A stretch of DNA of 64,000 nt from Hymenobacter wooponensis. GTDB taxonomy: Bacteria > Bacteroidota > Bacteroidia > Cytophagales > Hymenobacteraceae. A program made the position numbers and the translations under genes. The notes beneath the pieces were generated by a model. That model saw only the letters and a program-made list of their open reading frames with translations. It was not told the origin of the DNA and did no database searches. The DNA lies in contig NZ_SRKZ01000004.1 of the NCBI RefSeq assembly GCF_004745865.1, forward strand, positions 496,001 to 560,000, read 5' to 3'. Shown here piece after piece: positions 17,485-27,700 of this stretch; positions within the stretch are counted from its first letter, which is position 1; each line of letters opens with the position of its first letter.

Positions 17485-18555
17485 CTACTGGCAGCCTGGT
17501 CCATCAAGCGTATAGCCATCGGCGGTCTGGCGCACCGACAGGTTGGTTGAGAGGCTAACTACGTGCAGCACCTGGGGCAATTTGGCCTGGTGGAAGGTGC
17601 CCGTAAAGCGGCACTGGGCTAAGCCAGGAGTGCTGAGGGCCACGGGCGTACCGTAGTAACGTGAGAGGGTTTGGGCCACTTGCCCAAGGGTCTGGTTGTC
17701 GAATACCAGCTCCTGCTGCTGCCACGCCCGGAAGTTGGGGTCGGTGATGGGCTTCTGCACGGCGGCCGTGGGGGTAAGCTGCCGGATTACGCCGCGTAAG
17801 CCGGGCGTCAGCACCACCGAGTCAGGGATGCCCAGCCGGTGGCGAGTGGGGCTAAAGGCCACGCGGCCCGTGACAACGGCCACCTCCACGGAGTCTTCGG
17901 AAGCGTAGGCGCGCACGTTAAAGGAAGTGCCCAACACCCGCGTGCGGGTATCATTCGCTACTACCGCAAAGGGACGGTCATGGTCTTTTTTCACCTCGAA
18001 GAAGGCCTCACCCTGCAGCTGCACCACCCGTTCTGCCTGGTTGAAGTCGGCGGCGTAGCTGAGCGTAGAGTTGCGGTTCACCCACACGTTACTCCCATCG
18101 GGCAGCGTGATCTGGCGGCGTTCGGCCCCAGCCGCTACGGTTATGTTTTGGCTCGTCAGGCGCTCAGAGTAGAAATTGCGAGCCACTGCCCACACGCCCA
18201 CCAGCAGTAAAATGGCCGCCGCTGCCCGTAGCCAGGGCTGGGCCGAACTCCACATCGGCACCACCTTCCCTCCAGTTGGCGCTGGTGCTGCCGCAGGCGG
18301 AGCTACCGGAGCCGCTAGGCCAGTGGCCGCGCTAAACCGCTGCCAAGCTTGGTCAACATCGGCTTCCGTAAACTCATCCGGCAACGAGCCGCCACGCTCC
18401 CAGGCCCGGGTAGCATCCGTGAGCAGACGGAGGCGGTCGGGTTGGGCGACCAGCCACTGGTGCAGCTCCTGTTGTTCCGACGCAGATGCCTCCCCAGCCA
18501 AATGTTTGGCCAGTAACTCCCAGGGGGCTTCTGTATCGGAAGAGAGGTGGAGCAT
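17485..18555 (-). CDS. FecR family anti-sigma factor
   Basis: About 356 residues. The cytoplasmic N terminus contains W-x-LLAKHLAGEAS and a Trp-rich helix that binds the sigma factor. One transmembrane helix lies near residues 118-138 (AAAAILLLVGVWAVA). A periplasmic FecR domain follows, with GAERRQITLPDGS, VWVNRNSTLSY, QLQGEAFFEV and GTSFNVRAY. The C-terminal DUF4974-like part is FDNQTLGQVAQTLSRYYG and beyond. ATG at 18555 is preferred to the open frame from 18597. It should control the ECF sigma factor at 22787, from which it is separated by three genes. Confidence 0.92.
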   Translation of the reverse strand: MLHLSSDTEAPWELLAKHLAGEASASEQQELHQWLVAQPDRLRLLTDATRAWERGGSLPDEFTEADVDQAWQRFSAATGLAAPVAPPAAAPAPTGGKVVPMWSSAQPWLRAAAAILLLVGVWAVARNFYSERLTSQNITVAAGAERRQITLPDGSNVWVNRNSTLSYAADFNQAERVVQLQGEAFFEVKKDHDRPFAVVANDTRTRVLGTSFNVRAYASEDSVEVAVVTGRVAFSPTRHRLGIPDSVVLTPGLRGVIRQLTPTAAVQKPITDPNFRAWQQQELVFDNQTLGQVAQTLSRYYGTPVALSTPGLAQCRFTGTFHQAKLPQVLHVVSLSTNLSVRQTADGYTLDGPGCQ

Positions 18556-18667
18556 AGAATATTCGCCGCTGAAAGTAATGTGAAATTTGCATTTCACACG
18601 TACGGCCTGCTAAGGCGAGGCTCAGTACACAAGCAGCCGAGCGGTGACACTGCTTGCGTACGAACCT

Positions 18668-19498
18668 CTACGGCTGAATGGTAATGGTGGCAGACTGCAC
18701 GGCCGTACCAGCAAAATACCCGACGGCTTTGGGGCCGCTGGCGTTGCGGTTTAGCACGTTGGTACGCACGTTAGATGGCGGTGAGGAGAACAGGCCTACA
18801 TTGTTTATTTGCGTGAACATCTCGTTCAGAAAGTAATAGTAGTCCTGGGGCAAAGAAAGCGCCTCCACGCGCACCTTGTCTCCTACGCGGAAGGGCCGAT
18901 CCGTCAGTTCCACATTGCTGATGTACTTGCCGTCATATAAAGCATCATCGCGGACGATTAGCTCATCAGGCTTGTTGCGTAGGGTGTCGTTCTGGTACAG
19001 CTTAAAGCGGTAGTAGTCGCCGACGCCGGGTAGTTCCGGGCCGTTGTACAGCACATAGTAGCCGTCCTTCCAACCAGCTTCCTTCACCTTATGCTGCTGC
19101 TCAAGGCGGTCGATGGGTGGCACGCGTTTAATCTCCGTCGCGGCCCGGTACTCCTCCCCTTCCGTGCGTACGGTCAGGAGGTAAGTGTTGCCAATTTTGC
19201 CGCGCAGGCGGTGGGTCTGATAGCGGCCGGGCTCCGTCTCGCGCAGGGTGTCGGCCGCGCCCTCATTATCAGTAATGATAACCTGAGCCCCGCGCACGGC
19301 AGGAGAAGGCTGATCGTTGAAGTAGCCGCTCGTGCGGGTCAGCAGGACAGTGTACGGGCCGGGCTGATCAGTAACTGTGCCTTCTACGGCCAGTTCAGAC
19401 TCCGCCGTAGGCAGGTCAATCGGAATAACATCGGTACAGCTACTAAGCGCAGCGGTCAGCAGGAAGAAAACGAAGGATAATCGGAAGCAGACAAGCAT
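18668..19498 (-). CDS. DUF4249 lipoprotein
   Basis: 276 residues with a lipoprotein signal peptide; the lipobox is LSSC. The mature N terminus, DVIPIDLP, and the strand VEGTVTDQPGPYTVLLTRT are typical of DUF4249 proteins, which in Bacteroidota follow TonB-dependent receptors and probably act as surface partners of the receptor. It starts 14 nt after the receptor gene. The ligand is unknown. Confidence 0.9.
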   Translation of the reverse strand: MLVCFRLSFVFFLLTAALSSCTDVIPIDLPTAESELAVEGTVTDQPGPYTVLLTRTSGYFNDQPSPAVRGAQVIITDNEGAADTLRETEPGRYQTHRLRGKIGNTYLLTVRTEGEEYRAATEIKRVPPIDRLEQQHKVKEAGWKDGYYVLYNGPELPGVGDYYRFKLYQNDTLRNKPDELIVRDDALYDGKYISNVELTDRPFRVGDKVRVEALSLPQDYYYFLNEMFTQINNVGLFSSPPSNVRTNVLNRNASGPKAVGYFAGTAVQSATITIQP

Positions 19499-19512
19499 GA
19501 GCAGCAGAGCCG

Positions 19513-21918
19513 TTAGAAGTTGAAGTTGTAGGAAACCGAGGGCAGCGCCGAGCCAAACACCGAGAGGCGCACGGCCTCTGTTTTGCGCGCATCGTCTTCG
19601 TTCTGCCGGAAATAAATGCCATAGGCATTGCGGCGGGCGTACACGTTATAGATGGAGAATACCCACTCCCCCTGCCAGCGCCGGTTGGGGTTAGGCCGGT
19701 TTTTGAGCGTGGCGCCTAGGTCGAGGCGATGGTAGGCCGGTATGCGGTAGTTGTTGCGGGCATCGCCGCTCACCACGGGCACCACCAACCCTTCGTACAC
19801 GAAGCGCGCGTTCGGGAAGGTGGTTGTCACGCCGGTGCTGTAGCTAAAGTTGCTCGATACGGAAAGCCGTGGGCTCAGGGTATAGAGGCCTACCACCGAG
19901 AGGTTGTGGGTTTTATCGTACTTGTTGGGGTACCAACGGTCGGCATTGATGCCGTTAATCTGCCGCTCGGAGCGCGAGAGGGTGTAGCTCACCCAACCGG
20001 TCAGGGGCCCCTGGTTTTTCTTCACGAAGAACTCAGCGCCATAGGCCCGGCCACGGCCATAGAGCAGCTCTCCTTCCATGTTCTTATTCAGAAGCACATT
20101 GGCTCCGTTCACGTAGTCGATCTGGTTATCCATGGTTTTGCCGAACACCTCCACGGAGGCCTCGTAGGCCTCTCCTCCCAGGTTGCGGAAGTACCCCAAG
20201 GCTACCTGGTCGGCGCGCTCCGGCCGGATGTTGTTGGTGCTGGGCGTCCAAACATCCAGGGGTGAGGCGGCGGTGGTGTTAGATACCAGATGGATGTATT
20301 GCGCGGTACGGTTGTAGCTGGCCTTCAGGGAGCTGGTTTCGGTGAGGGTGTAGCGCACCGAGGCCCGGGGCTCCAAGTTAGCGTAGCGTTTCACTACCTC
20401 GCCGTTGCGGTAGGTGCGCGGGTTTACTGGTTCCAGATGCTGGCCTAGCGTGCCAGCATATTCCAGAATGGGCGTGCCGCTGCTCAGGAAATCAAACACC
20501 GACACCCGTAGGCCATACTGCGCCTGTAAGCGGGGCGAAATAGTCTGCTCATTTTCTAGGTAAGCTGCATATTCCCCGGCCTGCTGCTCGTCTACTTTCA
20601 GCCCTCCGAATATAGATTCCGCGCTCAGGGGCTTCACAGTGGCAGGCTCGAACTGGTAGCGCGTCCCGCTTGCTCCCGCCGACAGCGTATTTCGGTCATT
20701 GAGCAGGTAAGTGAAGTCGGCTTTGCCGGTATAGTTGCGAATTTTGGACGACCAGTTGAAAGCCTGTGTGCCGCTGGGTACGCCCAACTCGTAATCGTAC
20801 TGGGCTACCACTCCCGAGAAGTTACCCAGCAGGCGAGGCGAAAACTCGTGGCGCCACCGGGCCGTGCCACCCATATTGCCCCAGTTATTTTTAAAGACGT
20901 TGGCGAAGTTAAACGCGTCGCGGCCCCGGTAGCCGGTTAGCTGGAGCTGGTCGCGGGCACTGATGCGGTGGTTAACTTTCAGGCTGAGGTCGTAGAAGTA
21001 GGCTTGGTTGTCGCGCTGCTCCGGCACCAGCTTGAGTAGCAGGTCGCCGTAGGAGCGCCGGCCCGCCACCACTACCGAAGTTCGGTCCTTAATAAGTGGT
21101 GCCTCCACTGCCAGCCGGCTCGATATCAACCCAATGCCCCCGTTTACCTTCACCTGCTCGGCCTGATGCCCGTCGCGCAGGCGCACATCCAGCAGCGACG
21201 AGAGCCGCCCGCCATACTGAGCCGGAATGCCGCCCTTGTAGAGCTTCATATCCTGCACCGCATCGGGGTTGAAAGCCGAAAACAGCCCAAACAGGTGCGA
21301 GACATTATACACGGGCATTTCATCCATGAGCACCAGATTCTGGTCGATGCCCCCGCCGCGCACATTGAACCCCGTAGCCCCCTCGCCTACCGTGGCCACA
21401 CCGGGCAGCAACTGAATGCTGCGGACCACATCAACCTCACCCAGTAGAGCCGGCATGAGCTTCACAGTTTTCATGTCGAGCTGGTTCACACTCATCTCCG
21501 TCTTCTTCACGTGGTCTTCGGCGCGGCTACCGGTCACGAGCACTTCTTGTGTTTGCAGGTTTTGCGCAGCCAGTCGCGGAGACCGGGTGAGGTTGCTGGT
21601 CAGGTTGATTTGCTCATTGCGCGAAGCGTACCCTAATACTTGGTACGTAACGACGTGCTGGCCTAGAGGCAATGGGAGGCTATAGAACCCTTTCTCATCG
21701 GTGTTGACTCCGGTTCTCAACGCCCGCACAAACACGGAGGCCCCCACAAGCGGGGTGCCCGTGGTGGCGTCGAGCAGGTAGCCACTGAGCGTGGCGTTGC
21801 CCGCGGCCGGAGTGCCGGTGCCTACTGCTCCGCCCGTCTGGCTCAGGGCGGGTTGTGCGGCGAGTAGTAAGCTGGTGGCCAAGCTCAAGGACAAGGCTGA
21901 TTTTATACGTGTTTTCAT
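19513..21918 (-). CDS. TonB-dependent receptor with carboxypeptidase-regulatory-like domain
   Basis: About 801 residues. Signal peptide ends QPALSQ. Residues about 45-130 are a CarboxypepD_reg-like beta sandwich (LSGYLLDATTGTPLVGASVFV). The plug follows (about 140-240; VDVVRSIQLLPGV, GFNVRGGG, YNVSHLFGLFSAFN), then a 22-strand type barrel ending in an aromatic residue (YNFNF). No STN domain is present, unlike receptors that signal directly to FecR. It starts 72 nt after the DUF2807 gene and lies in the sigma/FecR cluster. Likely TonB-driven import or sensing of an unidentified ligand. ATG at 21918 gives the best signal peptide. Confidence 0.93.
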   Translation of the reverse strand: MKTRIKSALSLSLATSLLLAAQPALSQTGGAVGTGTPAAGNATLSGYLLDATTGTPLVGASVFVRALRTGVNTDEKGFYSLPLPLGQHVVTYQVLGYASRNEQINLTSNLTRSPRLAAQNLQTQEVLVTGSRAEDHVKKTEMSVNQLDMKTVKLMPALLGEVDVVRSIQLLPGVATVGEGATGFNVRGGGIDQNLVLMDEMPVYNVSHLFGLFSAFNPDAVQDMKLYKGGIPAQYGGRLSSLLDVRLRDGHQAEQVKVNGGIGLISSRLAVEAPLIKDRTSVVVAGRRSYGDLLLKLVPEQRDNQAYFYDLSLKVNHRISARDQLQLTGYRGRDAFNFANVFKNNWGNMGGTARWRHEFSPRLLGNFSGVVAQYDYELGVPSGTQAFNWSSKIRNYTGKADFTYLLNDRNTLSAGASGTRYQFEPATVKPLSAESIFGGLKVDEQQAGEYAAYLENEQTISPRLQAQYGLRVSVFDFLSSGTPILEYAGTLGQHLEPVNPRTYRNGEVVKRYANLEPRASVRYTLTETSSLKASYNRTAQYIHLVSNTTAASPLDVWTPSTNNIRPERADQVALGYFRNLGGEAYEASVEVFGKTMDNQIDYVNGANVLLNKNMEGELLYGRGRAYGAEFFVKKNQGPLTGWVSYTLSRSERQINGINADRWYPNKYDKTHNLSVVGLYTLSPRLSVSSNFSYSTGVTTTFPNARFVYEGLVVPVVSGDARNNYRIPAYHRLDLGATLKNRPNPNRRWQGEWVFSIYNVYARRNAYGIYFRQNEDDARKTEAVRLSVFGSALPSVSYNFNF

Positions 21919-21990
21919 AGCCGTAGCCTTCCTGGCCAACTGCGGAAACCAGTTGGGAAAGCCTATGTCAGAAAGTGAGATAGAAGAGAC

Positions 21991-22716
21991 TTACTTATCG
22001 GCAATGACTTTACCCGAGCCGGAAATGCGCGTATTCACCTTGGGTTCTCCGCGATAATACACCGACCCGCTGCCGCTGATATCGGCGCTGAGGGTACGAG
22101 AGGCCAGCACGTAGCTCCGCCCCGAGCCACTAATTGACACGTCGGTATCTTGGGTGTTCAACTCATAGGCTGCCAACCGCCCCGAGCCGCTAATGCTGAT
22201 GCTGTGGCTCTGGGCCGCGCCGCTCAGCTTCACCTCCCCCGAGCCCGATATGTTGGTGCGTAGGCCAGTCACCTGCGCGAAGTCCAGCTCCGCATTACCC
22301 GAGCCCGACACTTTTACCTCAAAACTAGAAGCCGACCATGGGGAGCCACTGCGCACCTTACCCGAGCCCGATACCTGCACCTCCGAGAGCGAAGGCACCG
22401 TGATGTAGACTTTGATGGGGTCATGGTCGCGGACGTTCACGCGGCTATACTCAATCTGCAGCTCGTTGCCACTGATTTCCGTTTCTAGCACCTCCAGAAT
22501 GTTGCGCTGGGCTTCTACCCGCACCTGTTGCTGCGGGCCCTGCGTCAGGATAACCTCGCCGTCAATTTTCATCTCCACCCGGTTGAAGCTGCTGAGGGTG
22601 CGCTCCTCTGTTTCGGTGGGGCCCGTGCCACGTACCCGAGGGCCCGTGATGCTGTTGTCGCAAGCAGTCAGCAGGAGCGCCGACGAGAGCATGAGGGAGA
22701 GCAAGTTTGTTTTCAT
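21991..22716 (-). CDS. GIN/DUF2807 domain lipoprotein
   Basis: 241 residues. Lipoprotein signal (LLTAC). The mature domain is a right-handed beta-solenoid of the head GIN (DUF2807) type: FNRVEMKIDGEVILTQG, then at least seven SGSG turns spaced about 18-20 residues. Such proteins are common in Bacteroidota, and their function is not established. Position between the sigma factor and the receptor, with 70-nt gaps on both sides, suggests it belongs to the regulon. Confidence 0.9.
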   Translation of the reverse strand: MKTNLLSLMLSSALLLTACDNSITGPRVRGTGPTETEERTLSSFNRVEMKIDGEVILTQGPQQQVRVEAQRNILEVLETEISGNELQIEYSRVNVRDHDPIKVYITVPSLSEVQVSGSGKVRSGSPWSASSFEVKVSGSGNAELDFAQVTGLRTNISGSGEVKLSGAAQSHSISISGSGRLAAYELNTQDTDVSISGSGRSYVLASRTLSADISGSGSVYYRGEPKVNTRISGSGKVIADK

Positions 22717-22786
22717 AGCGGTAAGCAGATATGTGGTTAGGTTCTGCTTATAGGAGTCATAACCTGCCCCGTACCCCTACGCCGGC

Positions 22787-23386
22787 TCAAAAAAAAGTTG
22801 AAAATATTTCTAACACGATGATTATCAACCCTGCAAAAAGCCCTTTGAGGTGTTCTCGCATGAGCCGCAGAGCCTTGCCCATCTGGTTTTCTACGGTTTT
22901 GGGTGCCACGTCCAGGGTTTCGGCAATCTGTTGGTAGCTAAGCCCCTCCTGCCGGCTCAGCAAGAACACGGCCCGGCACTGCGGCGGCAGCGTAGCCAAG
23001 GCAGCAGCTATAGCATGCTCGGCATCCTGCCCATCTAGCTGCTCGGCAGTGGTATTGGCGCCCATATCAGGCACGCTGGCATCGTCCCAGGCCACTTGCC
23101 GCTGGTGGCGCTGCTGATAGCGCACGGCGGCGTTCAGAGCCGCGCTGTACAAATAGGCTTTGTAAGTGGTACTGATGACCAGCGTTTCGCGGTTGTTCCA
23201 AATGCGCATGAATACGTCTTGCAGCACGTCTTCTGCCACTGCCCGGTCCTGCACCACCCGGAATACCACATTGCCCAACGGCCGGTAAAACTGCCGAAAG
23301 AGCAATTCCATAAAGGCCTCCCCATTGGCGCGCTGCAGCTCCGCCAGCCGGGTTTCAAGCGCATCATGAGTAGCAACTTCGGACAT
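22787..23386 (-). CDS. ECF RNA polymerase sigma factor
   Basis: 199 residues with sigma region 2 (FRQFYRPLGNVVFRVV ... AEDVLQDVFMRIW) and region 4 (LPPQCRAVFLLSRQEGLSYQQIAETLDVAPKTVE, read as a helix-turn-helix). The C terminus carries a hydrophobic tail (LFAGLIIIVLEIF), as seen in the Bacteroidota ECF group linked to FecR. First gene of the cluster 22.8 to 15.7 kb. It has a perfect -7 box upstream at 23439-23446. Expected to be held inactive by the FecR protein. Confidence 0.93.
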   Translation of the reverse strand: MSEVATHDALETRLAELQRANGEAFMELLFRQFYRPLGNVVFRVVQDRAVAEDVLQDVFMRIWNNRETLVISTTYKAYLYSAALNAAVRYQQRHQRQVAWDDASVPDMGANTTAEQLDGQDAEHAIAAALATLPPQCRAVFLLSRQEGLSYQQIAETLDVAPKTVENQMGKALRLMREHLKGLFAGLIIIVLEIFSTFF

Positions 23387-23438
23387 AACCGCGGAGAACG
23401 GGTGGTATCTGGGGTGGCGCTAGGCCACTTTCGCCCTG

Positions 23439-23446
23439 CAAAGCTA
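23439..23446 (-). promoter_or_regulatory. Bacteroidota -7 box of the sigma-factor operon
   Basis: Minus-strand TAGCTTTG matches TAnnTTTG exactly and lies about 50 nt before the sigma-factor start. A CTAGGCCA copy (23420-23427) follows directly. No clear -33 TTG was seen. Confidence 0.5.
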
Positions 23447-23533
23447 CAGTTCCCGCCATAATATAGCCGCTGCTTAGTATAGTCTTGTTCTTATACTACT
23501 TCATTTCTGTACAGCAGGTAGCTTACAACGGCC

Positions 23534-23566
23534 AAGCCCCAACGCGAAAGAATCGCGTTGGGGCTT
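23534..23566 (-). terminator. Terminator of the RecE-like nuclease gene
   Basis: AAGCCCCAACGCG pairs perfectly with CGCGTTGGGGCTT over 13 bp around a 7-nt loop, about 50 nt beyond the stop at 23616. Confidence 0.8.
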
Positions 23567-23615
23567 GCAAAGTGGCCTAGGCGGCTGAGCGAAGTACGTT
23601 TTCCCCTACTTGGCC

Positions 23616-24332
23616 TTACTCGCCGTTCGTGAGGGAGTCACGTACATCTCGCACGGCCCCGGCCACGGCAGTAGGCACTACTACATCGGGTTGCAACAGG
23701 CGCAGCAGACGCTGGTATTTGGCCCGGCCTTCGGCCAGCATATGCGGGGGCACTTCAAACACAAATAACTCGAAGGGCTCTACCTTTTGCACTCCTACCA
23801 GTAGGAACCGGTCGGCGCGTAGCGCATCGGAGTAGAAGGCTGCCTGACGGTCGTAGTCGTAGCCGCTACACTGCGCCACGAAATGGCTGTAGTCGCGGGC
23901 TAGCGTGGTTTTAAAGTCAATTATAGTGTAGGGTTCTCCCGGCCGGTCAATAACCAAATCGGCACGGAGCTTACAGAGCGTACCGGTCGTAGGTTCAGTG
24001 AAGATGCAGCTTGGCTCAGGGGTTCCAACTTCTAATAAGTGGTTTACTTCCGCGTTGAGCTTCACGCCGTCTACCATCCACCAAATGAGGGTATCGTTGA
24101 TGCCGGGCAAGCCAGGTTCGTACAGCTCAGGCTCCAGTAGAGCCGTATGAAACGCCGTACCCAGGCCTAGCGCCCCAGAGTTAGACGTAACAGGACGTGG
24201 CGGACGCCCATATAAAGCATCACGCAGCCGAGACAAATCGGAATTGGCTATGGCAGGCAGAGCCCGGTAATCGTCGTATGGGATGCGCAGCAGATCGGGC
24301 CGCGGAGTGGCAGTAGCAGTGGAATCAATCAC
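23616..24332 (-). CDS. PD-(D/E)XK nuclease-like protein, RecE / DUF3799 type
   Basis: 238 residues starting with GTG. N-terminal part YRALPAIANSDLSRL and LGLGTAFHTALLEPELYE matches the RecE-like exodeoxyribonuclease VIII C-terminal domain (PF12684 type). The catalytic set is visible: H in GTAFH, D in LRADLVID, D-x-K in IIDFKTT and Q-x-x-x-Y in QAAFY. In phages these nucleases act with a RecT-type annealase. Here no annealase, integrase or phage gene is adjacent. It therefore looks like a domesticated or orphan copy; a role in DNA processing is inference. It has its own terminator. Confidence 0.8.
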   Translation of the reverse strand: MIDSTATATPRPDLLRIPYDDYRALPAIANSDLSRLRDALYGRPPRPVTSNSGALGLGTAFHTALLEPELYEPGLPGINDTLIWWMVDGVKLNAEVNHLLEVGTPEPSCIFTEPTTGTLCKLRADLVIDRPGEPYTIIDFKTTLARDYSHFVAQCSGYDYDRQAAFYSDALRADRFLLVGVQKVEPFELFVFEVPPHMLAEGRAKYQRLLRLLQPDVVVPTAVAGAVRDVRDSLTNGE

Positions 24333-24703
24333 GAAACTAGAACAGCAGAGCCCACAAAAAGGCTCCGAAAAACAAGAAAGGCAGGCTTTGAATCAGGAGT
24401 ATACGGATTTTCTTGGTAAGCACCGCCGCACGGGCACCACCTGTGCTACCTCATAGCCCCAGGATATGGCCTAGCGCATGCTCAAGCAGATGATTTAAAG
24501 TCCGTATCCGCTATGCCAATCAACTATTGCTATAACCGCTTGCCTCCAAAAGCATGAGGTGCTTTCCGCACTTTGCTAGGCCACTCCCCACCCGCAGCAC
24601 ATGCATCAGTTTTTGAACAAACGAAAGCCCCCACTCCGTAACTCCGATAAACTATCGAAGCATGGAGTGGGGGCTTACACTGTAGCTCTACCGAGCTGAG
24701 GAG
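24333..24703. other. Intergenic region
   Basis: 370 bp between two minus-strand genes. It holds the terminator of the glycosidase gene at 24625-24676 and two CTAGGCC-type motif copies (near 24468 and 24578). No gene seen. Confidence 0.6.
24625..24676 (-). terminator. Terminator of the glycosidase gene
   Basis: AAGCCCCCACTCC (24625-24637) pairs with GGAGTGGGGGCTT (24664-24676). The loop carries a smaller CGATA/TATCG hairpin. It lies about 30 nt beyond the stop at 24704. Confidence 0.75.
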
Positions 24704-27700
24704 TTACTTAGCTACTACAATGCGCTGGTTGAGAACTTCTGTTTCGGTAGTCAGACGCAGAATGTAGGTGCCAGTGGGCAAACTAGAAGCTTTAAGAAGT
24801 GCCTGACGGCTTACACCAGCTTCCATTGTTCCGGCGTATACCTGCTGCAAACGACGGCCCTGCATATCAAAGATTTCGACGGTTGCATTACCTGCCTTGG
24901 CCAACGTAAACTCGATAACGCTTTCGTAGGTGACGGGCATTGGGAAAGCTACGAGCTCCGTTTTAGCGGCACCCATGCTTACCTTCTGCTCTGGCATACC
25001 AGACAGGGTAGCATTCGAAGAGCTGCTGGCAGTCAGGTTAGCCCCTGGGATGAAGGGCGACAGGTAGCGACCAGGGATTGGACCTTCCATGGCACCGCTG
25101 GGCAGTTGCCAGGCAACTGATACGTAGTCGTCGCCAACCTGCTCCTTGTGCAGAGCTTCCACATAGTACCGGCGGCCAGCTACTAAAGCTACCGGAGCCG
25201 ATTGCTGCGAAGCATACTTATTCCATACTCTCCAGCCCGTGCTGCTGCTTGAGAAGGCAATACGCTTCTTATTAGCAGGGTTATCATCGGAGCTGATGTA
25301 GAGTTCTGTAGCTTCATCACCGGCAATCCAGAAGATGTAGTTACCCGTCTGCGGAGCGCAGATGTAGCCACGAATACGGGCACCGTAGTTGTTTCCAATA
25401 TTACGGTCGCTCTCGAAGATAGTGAGCTGACTGGTGCTCGATGGCGTGTTCTGGACGGGGATATTGCTGATGTTCTTGCCATTCACGTTGTTCCACTGCT
25501 CACGCAGAATAGTGCCGGTAGCAGAGCAAACTGTCGGAACAGGCGTAGGGGTTGGTGTCGGCGTGGGAGTCGGCTCAGGCGTGGGGGTAGGCGTTGGTGT
25601 AGGAGTTGGGGTTGGCGCGGTGGTGCCAGCAACTACTACGAACATCGGCGTTTCCGTTACCTGCAACGTCAGCTGGCCGTTCTGCAGCGTCACGCGCTGT
25701 GGCGTCATCGACTGGGCACCGCTGGTTGGGCGGTATACATCGGCGTAGGTAGCTGTTCCTAGATTCAGGGTGTACTGCGCCGTGCGGCCTTTTTCGTCTG
25801 GTACTACCAGCGCATAGGCAGAGTTGCCATTTAACTCGTAGCGGTCTACAATAGGGTCAGCATTCAGCGTCTGTTTGAACACGTACTCCCCCAACAATTG
25901 ATTGGTCTGGTTGAGGTACTGCGTAGCCAGGCGTGGAGTACGGTCAGCGTTAGTCAAACCCATAGTGGCAAACTGCTGTGAGCTACCGGGGTTATCATCA
26001 TAGAGCTGATAGAAGAAGTTACGCTCAATTCCTAAGCGAGCATACATCAGAGAAGTACGCAGGATCCAGTCGGCCTGAGTTTCTACAATGGAGCGGTTAC
26101 CGACAGCAATGGCTTTGAGGGGGCTACCCTGGTTCGTGTCGAAACCAGTTTCAGTTACCCAAACCGGCATGCTGCCAGCATAGTCTCGGGCCATTTGCAT
26201 GAAGCTCTGCCCGATAATGGCAGCACCCGAAATTTCAGGAGCTTGACCGCGCGTTGAGGTTCCCGTCTGGGAGCAATTATCGTTGTTAGAGTACACGTGA
26301 TAGTTAATCACGTCCCAGCAGAGGTTCACGCTACCATCGGCCTTATAGCCGCGGTTTTGCTTACACCACTCAATCATGCCCTTTACATAGTTGGGATCTG
26401 GAGCAGCTAGGCCTGCCATTACCACTTGCATGTTGGGGTCAGCATTTTTTACGCCTACGCCGGGGCCCATAGTGTTCTTGTGGCCATCGTAGTAAGCGGA
26501 GAGGTTTGCTGCATATTGAGCGGGGCTCTGGTAAGCCTTTGCACCTTTCCACCACTTGTCGCGCTCGTTGTCGCACTCCATGTACTGAATCAGGTTCAGG
26601 CCAATTTTCACCTGGTTAACACCATCTCCCGTCCAACGGGGCGTGCTGTTTACGCTGAGCAGGCTGGGATTCACGTTAGGGTTGCTGCCATAGCGGGCGG
26701 CAAACTGGAAGGCCAATTTAGCTTGCTCTATATAAGAGGTAGGCTTTCCGAAGTCATTGCCATACCGAACGGGCACGTTCTCGCTGTCACGCTCTGACTC
26801 CGGCCAGGAGGCCAGCATCCAGCTAGGAACGGTCTTGATGCAGGCCAGTACTTCCACCCCTTCGGCCTTAAGACGGGCGTACATTTCATCGTAGCCCCAG
26901 CCACCGTTATAGCTTGGGTTGAAGGTATAGCTACCTTCCTTCGCCTCCAAACGCTCCCAATCAAGATAGTGACGGATGCCGCTGAACTTCTTTATAGCAG
27001 GTAAACGAAGAGGATCAACCTCCCACGGGCGGTTAGGATCTTCTACATCCCATTCAAAGGCATTTACTGCAAACTGCTGCTTAAGCTTACGCTCACGGGC
27101 AATGCCATTAGTTTGAGTAGGAACTGGTATTACTGTAGGCACTGGCTGCACTGTAATGGGCTGCGCCACATTGGTTGCAGCCGTAAACGAGCCACTAGCG
27201 GCCTGTGATGCCGTGATAGTAGCAGTACCAATAGCTACTAGGCTTGCCATCCACTGCCCCGAGCTGTTCGAGACGGATACCACCCCTGGATTAGAAGAGG
27301 TGAATGTAATTGGCGAGTTGGTATTGTTGCTGGTGGCCGTAAGAGCAAAAGGTGCAGCACCAATGATTTTCGTACCTAAAGCACCAAAGTTGATAACGGA
27401 CTGTACCGAGACTGGGTTAGTGTAAGTTGGTGCAATAGTAGATGCTACGCCATACACCTGAACTTTCTGCGGAATGTTATTTCCAATCTTGTGAATGATG
27501 ATAGCATCGGCTGGCACTGCGGGACTAACCGACATGTCTACCCATTGCAAATACTGCTCACCCGTAAATTTCCCCAACAAAACTTTTTGGGTTCCGTATA
27601 GAGCATATACAGTAGCTGGATTGTCCGTAAAAACGCCCTGATGATCATACAAACGAATTTGAGTAACGTTCGTTTGCTGGGTTAGCTTTAGTGTTACATC

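Noticed and set aside
25530..25620. Short GT-rich repeats that look like a CRISPR or minisatellite
   Set aside because: They encode the PTPTP linker of the glycosidase; units of 6 bp and no spacers.
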